Shown: one piece after another, positions 9,207-16,101 of the stretch
Layout: every line of letters begins with the position of its first letter
Position numbering within the stretch: the stretch's first letter is position 1
Assembly (NCBI GenBank): GCA_050742455.1
Contig: JBOGIG010000004.1
Location: forward strand, 1-64,000
DNA from: JBOGIG01 sp050742455
GTDB lineage: Bacteria; Actinomycetota; Acidimicrobiia; Acidimicrobiales; JBOGIG01
Direction: 5' to 3'
Length of the DNA stretch: 64,000 bases
Notes under the pieces: model-generated
The model's database searches: none
Seen by the model: the letters and a program-made list of their open reading frames with translations, nothing else
What the model was told of the DNA's origin: nothing
Translations under genes and position numbers: made by a program

Positions 9207-9788
9207 GTGATGCCACCGCCGGGCAGTGAGGTGGTCCTAGTGCCCGTCAAGGCCTTTTCGACCGCCAAGCTGCGGCTCGCCCCCACCATGGACGGCCCCC
9301 GGCGCTCGGCCCTGGCCCGATCCATGGCCACCTCGGTGCTTGCCGCTGCCCGCCACCTTCCCGTGGCCGTTGTGTGCGACGACGCCGAGGTGGCCGAGTG
9401 GGCCGCCGCGCTCGGAGCCTTGGTGATCCCCGAACCGGGACAAGGCCTGAACGGCGCGGTTCAGGCCGGAGTCGACTGGCTGACCCGATGTGGGGCGGCG
9501 CGGGTCACAGTGGCCCACGCCGATCTGCCCATGGCTCGGGATTTGACAGGCCTGGGAGCGTGGCCCGGAGTGAGCCTGGTACCGGATCGCCGCAGGGACG
9601 GGACCAACGTGTTGTCGGTTCCATGCGGGGTGGGGTTCGTCTTCAGCTACGGGCCGGGGTCTTTTGAGCGCCACTTGGGCCTGGCTCGGCGCCTGGGTTT
9701 GGCCACCCGGGTGGTGGACCAGCCTCAACTTTCTTGGGACGTCGACGTGCCGTCCGATCTGGAGGGGTTGCCCCGCTTGTATCAATGA
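9207..9788 (+). CDS. cofC: 2-phospho-L-lactate / phosphoenolpyruvate guanylyltransferase (F420 biosynthesis)
   Basis: About 193 aa. CofC/FbiD transfers GMP from GTP to 2-phospholactate or phosphoenolpyruvate, giving the activated side-chain precursor of coenzyme F420. Motifs seen: VPVKAFSTAKLRLAP at the N-terminus (nucleotide binding), PEPGQGLNGAVQAG, HADLPMA (metal-binding Asp), PDRRRDGTNVLSVP and a C-terminal DVDVPSDLEGL. The frame stays open upstream to 9051 only as read-through of the gpsA antisense; homology starts at VVLVPVK, so GTG 9207 or ATG 9210 is the start, supported by the -10 box 7 nt upstream. The two LLM oxidoreductases at 40047 and 46290 are possible F420 users. Confidence 0.9.
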   Translation: MMPPPGSEVVLVPVKAFSTAKLRLAPTMDGPRRSALARSMATSVLAAARHLPVAVVCDDAEVAEWAAALGALVIPEPGQGLNGAVQAGVDWLTRCGAARVTVAHADLPMARDLTGLGAWPGVSLVPDRRRDGTNVLSVPCGVGFVFSYGPGSFERHLGLARRLGLATRVVDQPQLSWDVDVPSDLEGLPRLYQ

Positions 9789-9804
9789 AGCGTGGCGAGG
9801 ACCT

Positions 9805-10341
9805 CTAACGCCGCTTGGCTGTTGACTTCTTGGTTGCCTTGCGGGCAGCGGTGACCTTCTTGACCGGGGCCTTCTTGGCCGTGGACTTACGAGCCGGAGC
9901 CTTCTTGGCCATGGACTTGCGAGCCGGAGCCTTCTTGGCCATGGACTTGCGAGCCACTGCCTTCTTGGCCACTGTCTTCTTGGCCACTGTCTTCTTGGCC
10001 ACTGCCTTCTTGGCCACTGCCTTCTTGGCCACGGTCTTCTTGGCTGTCACTTTGGTTGTCCCCCCTCGGGAGTTAAGAACGGACTTGAATCCCGCTCCGG
10101 CGGCAAAGCGCACCCCCCTGGAAGCGGCGATCTTGACTGGAGCCCCAGTTTGGGGGTTGCGCCCGGTCCGGGCCCCTCGAGCTGTGGGGTTGAAAGCCCC
10201 GAAGCCGATGAGCGAAACCTTGTTTCCTGCCTTGACCTCACTCATCACTGTCGCCACCAGAGCATCAAGGGCCTTCTCGGCCTGTTGCTTGCTCAGGTCG
10301 GCGCCTGCACCAATGGCTGCCACCAACTCGGACTTGTTCAC
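9805..10341 (-). CDS. hupB: HU-family nucleoid protein with Lys/Ala-rich tail
   Basis: A 178-aa DNA-binding protein. Residues 1-92 form a canonical HU domain (MNKSELVAAIG, GFGAFNPTARGARTGRNPQTG, and the PVKIAASRGVRFAAGAGFK end). Residues ~99-178 are a repetitive tail of AKKAVAKKT- and APARKSM-type units, as in mycobacterial HupB (Hlp), expected to bind and bridge DNA. The start is GTG with a strong AGGAGG 6-7 nt upstream. It converges with cofC (16-bp gap) and is transcribed away from the dehydrogenase at 10583. Its antisense frame is open for its whole length and runs on into the dehydrogenase, an artefact of the repeats. Confidence 0.95.
   Translation of the reverse strand: MNKSELVAAIGAGADLSKQQAEKALDALVATVMSEVKAGNKVSLIGFGAFNPTARGARTGRNPQTGAPVKIAASRGVRFAAGAGFKSVLNSRGGTTKVTAKKTVAKKAVAKKAVAKKTVAKKTVAKKAVARKSMAKKAPARKSMAKKAPARKSTAKKAPVKKVTAARKATKKSTAKRR
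9873..10050 (-). repeat. Tandem DNA repeats encoding the hupB tail
   Basis: Two repeat families lie in the 3' half of hupB: a 30-bp unit (9873-9952, encoding Lys-Ala-Pro-Ala-Arg-Lys-Ser-Met type peptides) and a 15-bp unit (9955-10035, encoding Ala-Lys-Lys-Ala/Thr-Val). The near-identical DNA copies suggest slippage-driven length variation of the tail. Confidence 0.8.
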
Positions 10342-10582
10342 CCGCCACCTCCTGGCGTGTAGGGAAGTTCAAGTAATCAAAGACTTTTTCAGCGTCCAGG
10401 TCAAGCATTTCCCCGAAAGCAAAGGGCCGGCATGCTCTGTCTCTAGATCCGAATGGACGGAAAACCCAATGTTTGCAAGGCTTTGTGATCATGTCTTGCC
10501 ATTGCCGCCAATTGTCTGCGAATTGCCTCCCGACCCACGGAGACCATCTGACGCACTCCGATGTTGCGCGACGAACGACCCG

Positions 10583-11560
10583 ATGAGCGAGATCGGCGTG
10601 GCCATGGGCCAACGGTCAGGGGACCTGTTTGGCGAGCTGCAAGCATCGGGACGCATCGCCCAATCATTCCGAGCGGTGTTGCTGAACCGGGATGGCAACA
10701 TCGTCGAGGGTGACCCGGTGGGGACTCAGGTCCTGTGGCGAGGAAGTCGCTCTGCCGACTGGGTGAAAGCAAGTGCAGCCAATTTGCCGGACCTGGCCTG
10801 GGTGCACTCCGATGCCGTCGGAGTCGAAACCCTTCCCGTCCAGGACTTGTCCCGAGCGGGGATCGTGGTTACCAATGGTGCGGGCAATTTCTCCCGGCCC
10901 ATGGCCGAGTGGGTCATGCTTGGGATACTGGCTGCGGCCAAGGACGTGGCGCGATTCGTTCGCCATTCCGACGAGGGCGTCTGGGAACCCGGCCCCCAGT
11001 TGGGCGAGCTTGATTCGGCCGTCGTCCTCATCCTGGGCCTGGGTTCTGTGGGGTCCCTGGTGGCCCAGATGGCCCAGCCCTTTGGCCTCGAGGTGAGAGC
11101 TTGCGTGCGGCAGGCTCGTCCCTCGGCCCCTTCCGGAGTGTCCAAGTTGATAGTCGGTGATGCCTGGAAGGCGGAACTGCAAAGCGCCGACTACGTGGTG
11201 ATCACCCTCCCTTTGACCGAGCAGACCCGGTCCAGCATTGGTAAGGAGGCGCTTGGCGCCATGAAGCCCGGTGCGTGGATCATCAACGTAGCTCGGGGCG
11301 CCATCATCGACGAAGACGCCCTCATCGCTTCCTTGGACTCGGGCCATCTGGGCGGAGCGGTGCTCGACACCTTCGCCACCGAGCCGCTCCCCCAGGGCCA
11401 CCCCCTGTGGGGCCGTCCCAACGTATTGGTCCTTCCCCACCACACCTGGTCGTCACGCCGGGCCGGGGAACGGGCCATCGAGCTGTTCGCCTCCCAGCTC
11501 GACCGCTGGGCCCGCGACGATCCGCTGGAGAACCAGGTCGATGCCGGAGCCGGCTACTGA
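10583..11560 (+). CDS. D-isomer-specific 2-hydroxyacid dehydrogenase
   Basis: About 325 aa, predicted NAD(P)-dependent oxidoreductase of the D-2-hydroxyacid dehydrogenase family; the substrate cannot be read. Seen: Rossmann motif LILGLGSVGS (about 150), SADYVVITLPLT (about 205), signature NVARGAIIDEDAL (about 234) with the catalytic Arg, DTFATEPLP (catalytic Glu) and LPHHTW (catalytic His) near 280. The frame is open much further upstream only because the hupB antisense is open. ATG 10583 precedes the first family-like sequence, with no clear Shine-Dalgarno. The 241 bp between hupB and this gene hold no other gene. Confidence 0.85.
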   Translation: MSEIGVAMGQRSGDLFGELQASGRIAQSFRAVLLNRDGNIVEGDPVGTQVLWRGSRSADWVKASAANLPDLAWVHSDAVGVETLPVQDLSRAGIVVTNGAGNFSRPMAEWVMLGILAAAKDVARFVRHSDEGVWEPGPQLGELDSAVVLILGLGSVGSLVAQMAQPFGLEVRACVRQARPSAPSGVSKLIVGDAWKAELQSADYVVITLPLTEQTRSSIGKEALGAMKPGAWIINVARGAIIDEDALIASLDSGHLGGAVLDTFATEPLPQGHPLWGRPNVLVLPHHTWSSRRAGERAIELFASQLDRWARDDPLENQVDAGAGY

Positions 11561-11652
11561 GCAGGCATGAGCGCGAAGGCCGGAGAGAACTTCGCCGTGA
11601 GTTTTATGGCGCCTGGTTAGTCAGGGTAAGTCGCCCATGGTGAACTGTTCCC

Positions 11653-12801
11653 GTGCGCGTGGTCATCGTGGGTGCCGGGATCTCCGGACTGGCCTTGGCG
11701 CTTGGCCTCCAGCACCGAGGTCACGACGTCACAGTGATCGAGGAAGCGGACGGACTGCGAACGGGCGGCGCCGCCCTGGCCCTTTGGTACAACGGCCGGG
11801 CCGCCCTGGCCAATCTCGGCTGCGACCTGAACTCAGTGGGCTGTACCATAGAGCTGCTCGATATTAGAAGCTCCAACGGACGACTGGCCTGTCGTATCGA
11901 TGCGGCCCGCCTGTCTCGGCGGTTCGGCTTCGAACCGCTCACCATCGGTCGCGGGGAGCTGATCGAAGAACTGGCATCGCACTTGGGGTCCGGCACCGTG
12001 TTGTTCGGAGCCCCCTGTAGGGGGGTCGACCAGCCGGGCTCGTCGGCCCGCGTATTCTTGGACGGCGGGTCCTATCTCGACGCCGATCTCGTCGTGGGGG
12101 CGGACGGCCACCGTTCCGTGATGCGCCGTTTGTTCGCCTCCCCTGTTCCGGCGACGCCGACGGGGTGGAGCGCTCTTCAGGGTCTCACCCGTGCTCCATT
12201 GCCCCTGGCCGAGGGCACGACGTCGACCTTCGTGGCCGGTCGAGGCGGGGCAGTGGGCCTAATGCCGGCAGGCCAGGGCCTCCTGCAGTGGTGGTTTGAC
12301 GTGCGATGGCCACCCGAACCTAGGCCCACTTCCACCCTCGAGTGGCTGCGTGAACGTTTTCGCCGCTGGGCGCCTCCAGTACGCGACCTGCTGGAAGTGA
12401 TCAACGACGACGAGATCGAGCCATTCCCCCACGTATGGCACCGGGTGCCGCCGAGGCTGCACTCTGGGCGGGTGGCGCTCATAGGAGACGCGGTACACGC
12501 CATGCCCCCGGTCCTGGCCCAGGGAGCAAACCAGTCAATTGAGGACGCCTGGATACTGGTCCGCGAGCTGGGCACGGCGGGTTCGCTCAATGCCGCGCTG
12601 GTGGCCTATCAGCGGGAGCGAAGAGGCAAAGTGGCCGCCGCATCCCGAGGAGCGCGGGCGCCGATGCTGCCGCTCTACGCTGCCTTCACAATGGGCACGC
12701 CGCGCATGCCGCCGTGGCCCAGCCGAATTGGGACCTGGGCCTGGGGCGCCCTGATCCGCTCGAGTAGCAGCACGCTGCCCGTCACCAGGTCCAGCCAATG
12801 A
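11653..12801 (+). CDS. FAD-dependent (class A) aromatic-type monooxygenase
   Basis: A 382-aa flavoprotein of the PHBH/UbiH-like family, inserting one oxygen atom using FAD and NAD(P)H; the substrate is unknown. The GTG start leads directly into the dinucleotide motif VVIVGAGISGLALA (residues 3-16). The DG motif is LVVGADGHRSVMR (about 145) and the GD motif is ALIGDAVHAMPPVLAQGANQSIEDA (about 275-299, FAD ribose/phosphate binding). The C-terminal ~60 residues are Arg/Ser/Trp-rich and less conserved. It stands alone, convergent with the acyl-CoA synthetase and separated from it by a probable bidirectional terminator. Confidence 0.85.
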   Translation: MRVVIVGAGISGLALALGLQHRGHDVTVIEEADGLRTGGAALALWYNGRAALANLGCDLNSVGCTIELLDIRSSNGRLACRIDAARLSRRFGFEPLTIGRGELIEELASHLGSGTVLFGAPCRGVDQPGSSARVFLDGGSYLDADLVVGADGHRSVMRRLFASPVPATPTGWSALQGLTRAPLPLAEGTTSTFVAGRGGAVGLMPAGQGLLQWWFDVRWPPEPRPTSTLEWLRERFRRWAPPVRDLLEVINDDEIEPFPHVWHRVPPRLHSGRVALIGDAVHAMPPVLAQGANQSIEDAWILVRELGTAGSLNAALVAYQRERRGKVAAASRGARAPMLPLYAAFTMGTPRMPPWPSRIGTWAWGALIRSSSSTLPVTRSSQ

Positions 12802-12813
12802 CACAAGACCGAT

Positions 12814-12867
12814 CGCCTAAAAATCCTCACAAGATCCAGAGACCGGAGCGTCAAGAGGATCTAGGCG
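12814..12867. terminator. Inverted repeat between convergent genes, possible bidirectional terminator
   Basis: CGCCTA (12814-12819) plus ATCCTC (12823-12828) pair with GAGGAT (12855-12860) plus TAGGCG (12862-12867): 12 bp of stem with a small internal bulge and a 26-nt loop. It sits exactly between the stops of two convergent genes. The loop is large and T-runs are weak, so efficiency is uncertain. Confidence 0.4.
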
Positions 12868-12869
12868 GG

Positions 12870-14417
12870 CTAGTTGATCTGGCGGTCCATGTGCTCCCAG
12901 TACGGTTGGCGCAGCTTGAACTTCTGCAATTTACCGGTCGCGGTTCGGGCCAGTGAGTCTCTGATTTCCACCGAGGTGGGGCACTTGTAGTGAGCCATTC
13001 GGCTCCGGCAGAATTCGATCAGGTCGCCCTCTTCTACCGTCTGGTCCGCCCGGGGCACGACCAGGGCCTTGATCGTCTCGCCCCACTTTGCGTCGGGCAC
13101 CCCGATAACGGCCACCTCGGCCACCGAGGGGAACTGATATATGCAGTCCTCCACCTCGATGGACGATACGTTCTCGCCTCCGGAAATGATGACGTCCTTC
13201 TTTCGGTCCGCTATGACCAGGTACGAACCGTCCATGTACCCACCGTCGCCGGTATGGAACCAGCCGTCGGCCAGAGTCGAGGCTGTTTCGTCGGGCTGGA
13301 GCCAGTAGCCGGCGAAAACGTGGTTGGACCGGGCCAACACTTCTCCGTCTTCGTCGGTGCGAACTTTTACGCCAATGGCCGGGGTGCCTGCTCGAGACAG
13401 TCTCCGGGATCGCTCGGAGGGGTCCAAGTCGGCCCATTCCCTCGGAGCCCGATTGATGGTGAGTAGCGGGGATGTCTCGGTGAGACCGTATATCTGAATG
13501 AACTCCCATCCCAACGTGGTCTCGACCGCTTCGATGACCCTGGACGGCGGCGGGGCGCCAGCCACAACGATGCGAACCCGACCAGAGCCGGGAACGGACC
13601 GGCCCTGCTCTTGCCTGGTCCCGGCAGCGTCGAGGATGGCTGACACCACTGACGGAGATCCGCACATCAAAGTCACCCCTTCGGCCTCGATGCGATCGAG
13701 GATCACGTCACCTTCGACCTTGCGCTGGATGACGTGGGCCACACCCATGCCGGTGGCGGCATAGGGCATACCCCATCCGTTGCAATGGAACATGGGCAGG
13801 GTGTGCATGAGCACATCTGAGTCGGACACTGTGGTGTGCCAGCCGAACACGGTGGCGTTGAGCCAGCAGTTTCGGTGGGAGAGCTCAACTCCCTTGGGAC
13901 GGGCCGTCGTGCCCGAGGTGTAGTTGATCGATGCCGTGACCGTCTCGTCGAGAGGCCAGGGTGATGGTCCGTCGTCGTCGGCCATCTCGGCGAACAGATC
14001 GGCGTCATCGACTCCATCCAGGATGATCCGGTGTTTGGCCTTGACCCCAGACAGGATGTCATCGAACTCGGGGTCGATGAGGACAACACTGCTGCCCGAG
14101 TGCTCGATGATGTAGCCGACCTCCTCCGCATTCAGCCGGTAGTTGACTGGCACCAAGATCCGCCCGAAGGCGCTTACACCGAAATAGGAAATGAGGAACC
14201 GGCCCGAGTTGGGGCTGACGATGGCGACCCGTTCCCCGATGCCGACTCCCATGTCCTGGAGGGCTCGGGCCATTCCCCGAGCCCGGGAGCAGACCTGGGC
14301 GTAGGTGAGACGCCCCAACGAGCCGGGCACACCAGGCTCGTCGACCAGGGCGAGTCGGTCGGCGAAGACCATCCCCGCCCGGTCCAAGAAGTCGCCGATT
14401 GTCAGAGGAACCTGCAT
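12870..14417 (-). CDS. Acyl-CoA synthetase (AMP-forming)
   Basis: A 515-aa ANL-superfamily enzyme: acid + ATP + CoA gives acyl-CoA + AMP + PPi. Seen: nucleotide P-loop YTSGTTARPKG (about 165-175), HTLPMFHCNGWG, YGLTETSP (about 310), the motor/hinge region YLVIADRKKDVIISGGENVSS (about 410-430) and the C-terminal catalytic-Lys region ATGKLQKFKLR. Length and motif order match medium/long-chain fatty-acid or 3-methylmercaptopropionyl-type ligases; the chain specificity cannot be told. ATG start with AAGGAGA 6-7 nt upstream. It probably feeds the acyl-CoA carboxylase, mutase and dehydrogenase functions elsewhere in the window. Confidence 0.9.
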   Translation of the reverse strand: MQVPLTIGDFLDRAGMVFADRLALVDEPGVPGSLGRLTYAQVCSRARGMARALQDMGVGIGERVAIVSPNSGRFLISYFGVSAFGRILVPVNYRLNAEEVGYIIEHSGSSVVLIDPEFDDILSGVKAKHRIILDGVDDADLFAEMADDDGPSPWPLDETVTASINYTSGTTARPKGVELSHRNCWLNATVFGWHTTVSDSDVLMHTLPMFHCNGWGMPYAATGMGVAHVIQRKVEGDVILDRIEAEGVTLMCGSPSVVSAILDAAGTRQEQGRSVPGSGRVRIVVAGAPPPSRVIEAVETTLGWEFIQIYGLTETSPLLTINRAPREWADLDPSERSRRLSRAGTPAIGVKVRTDEDGEVLARSNHVFAGYWLQPDETASTLADGWFHTGDGGYMDGSYLVIADRKKDVIISGGENVSSIEVEDCIYQFPSVAEVAVIGVPDAKWGETIKALVVPRADQTVEEGDLIEFCRSRMAHYKCPTSVEIRDSLARTATGKLQKFKLRQPYWEHMDRQIN

Positions 14418-14487
14418 GATTGGTCTCCTTACCCGAAATACGCCTCTGCCTCTTTCTTAGCCCGTCGCGCTGTGCCACGGTGGGTCG

Positions 14488-16101
14488 GTGACGCTTACGA
14501 ACCTTCCACTGGACTCGCTGGCCGAGGTTCGGGCCCTTTCCAACACCCACCGACATGGACTGTACGTGGGCCCGGGACACTGGTCGGCGCCGGAGACGGC
14601 GATGCTGGTGGTTGGTCCCCCCCGATCGGGCAAGACCTCAAGCCTGGTGATTCCCAACATCGTCTCGGCCAACGGGCCGGTGGTCTCCACCTCGACAAAA
14701 TCCGACGTTATGGCCATTACTGCGACCGCCCGCAGTGTCGTTGGACGGTGCCGGTTGTTCGATCCGGGAGGCAAAACCACACCGGCGCCGGGCGTGGAGA
14801 CCATGGCCTGGTCGCCGGTGGACGGCTGTGATCGATGGGACCGCGCCTTGGCCATGGCCCGAGCCATGGTGGGGGCGGCCCGGCCGGCAGTCGGACTGAG
14901 CGACGCCGAACATTGGAAGGAGAGAGCCCAAGCCATCATGGCTGCCCTCCTTCATGCCGCGGCGTTGGATTCGTGGTCCATGATCGATCTCGTCGGGTGG
15001 GTCAACCGCCGCCAGGCCGAGACGGCCCAGGCCGTCCTGGTCGCTCATCGTCACCAGCACGGGGCGCAGTTGGCCCATGACCTGTTGACCGGGATCGTGT
15101 CGGGGGAACCCAGGGAGCTCAGCGGAATCTGGTCCACGGCATCGGGGGTCCTGGCTGCCTACCGCTTCGAATCGGTCCTGGCAGCCACCCTGACCGACGG
15201 TGGCTACCGGGACACCCGGGACCGCGGAGTCGGCGGGAACAAGGCCAGCGGACGGGGAGTCCGCTCGAGCTTTTGTGCCGATGAATTCGTCAGGTCAGGC
15301 GGAACGATCTACATCTGCGCCGACGCGCAAACCCAGGCCGTGACCGCTCCCTTGGTGGCGGGACTGTTGGAACAGGTGCGCCACGCCGCCTACCTGCGAT
15401 GGGCTGAGGAGGTTGGCCCGGCCGGTGGAGGTGGGTCTCGTGCCAGGGCGAACCCGGCCCCGGTCCTGCTCGCCCTGGACGAGGTGGCCAACATCGCCCC
15501 TCTTGCCGATCTGCCGGCCATGGTCAGTGAAGGTGGGAGCCAGGGCCTGTCGACCCTGGCCTGCCTACAGGACCTGTCCCAAGCGAGGGTCCGCTGGGGT
15601 CAAGCAGCCGACGGCTTCTTTTCCCTGTTCGGCGCCAAAGTGGTGCTGCCCGGGGTCGGCGACGTTCGTACCCTGGAGGCTCTTTCCAGGCTGGTCGGAG
15701 ACGAGAACGTGACAATTCGTTCCCGTTCGCTGAGCTCCGGGCCGCGGTGGCCCGGCCGGCTGGCCACTCGCCTGATGGGACAATACCCGGAGCGGCCCAG
15801 GGACTCTGTCACCTATTCCTCCCGGCGCCAGCCTCGATTACCACCTGATGTCGTGGCCCGGGGACGTCCCGGATCAGCCCTGGTCCTCGAAGGGCCCGGA
15901 CTGGCCTCCTGGGTGACGCTGAGCCCTTGGTACGGCCATGAACCTTGGCTGAGCCTGGCCGGGCCGGAGAGCAACCAGAGGGGTCGAGACCGGACCCCTC
16001 ACCATGGCCATGATCGGGACTCGGGGATCCCGGCGGCTCGCGGAATCAGCGGGACAGCGACAGGCCCAGCGTCTCCCCCCGACCGAGGTCTCGGCCTCTG
16101 A
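14488..16101 (+). CDS. VirD4/TraG-like type IV coupling ATPase
   Basis: A 537-aa protein of the conjugative coupling-protein family, which links relaxase-DNA complexes to a transfer channel. Walker A is VVGPPRSGKTSS (Lys49); the Walker B region is VLLALDEVANIAPL (about 326-340), followed by the TraG-type sensor SEGGSQGLSTLACLQDLSQAR. No N-terminal membrane helices are present, unlike classical VirD4, so it may be a soluble or peripheral form. The C-terminal ~60 residues are low-complexity and overlap 56 bp of the convergent relaxase gene. GTG start. No type IV secretion, pilus or entry-exclusion gene is in the window. Confidence 0.85.
   Translation: MTLTNLPLDSLAEVRALSNTHRHGLYVGPGHWSAPETAMLVVGPPRSGKTSSLVIPNIVSANGPVVSTSTKSDVMAITATARSVVGRCRLFDPGGKTTPAPGVETMAWSPVDGCDRWDRALAMARAMVGAARPAVGLSDAEHWKERAQAIMAALLHAAALDSWSMIDLVGWVNRRQAETAQAVLVAHRHQHGAQLAHDLLTGIVSGEPRELSGIWSTASGVLAAYRFESVLAATLTDGGYRDTRDRGVGGNKASGRGVRSSFCADEFVRSGGTIYICADAQTQAVTAPLVAGLLEQVRHAAYLRWAEEVGPAGGGGSRARANPAPVLLALDEVANIAPLADLPAMVSEGGSQGLSTLACLQDLSQARVRWGQAADGFFSLFGAKVVLPGVGDVRTLEALSRLVGDENVTIRSRSLSSGPRWPGRLATRLMGQYPERPRDSVTYSSRRQPRLPPDVVARGRPGSALVLEGPGLASWVTLSPWYGHEPWLSLAGPESNQRGRDRTPHHGHDRDSGIPAARGISGTATGPASPPDRGLGL

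Noticed and set aside
9873..10050. Possible CRISPR or integron-type repeat array
   Set aside because: It is the repetitive coding tail of hupB.
10664..11443. A 259-codon minus-strand frame
   Set aside because: Antisense of the D-2-hydroxyacid dehydrogenase; His/Gly/Gln-rich without motifs.
9815..11560. A 581-codon plus-strand frame
   Set aside because: Its first 256 codons are antisense to hupB (repetitive FLATVFLAT-type sequence) merged with the dehydrogenase; only 10583-11560 shows family motifs.
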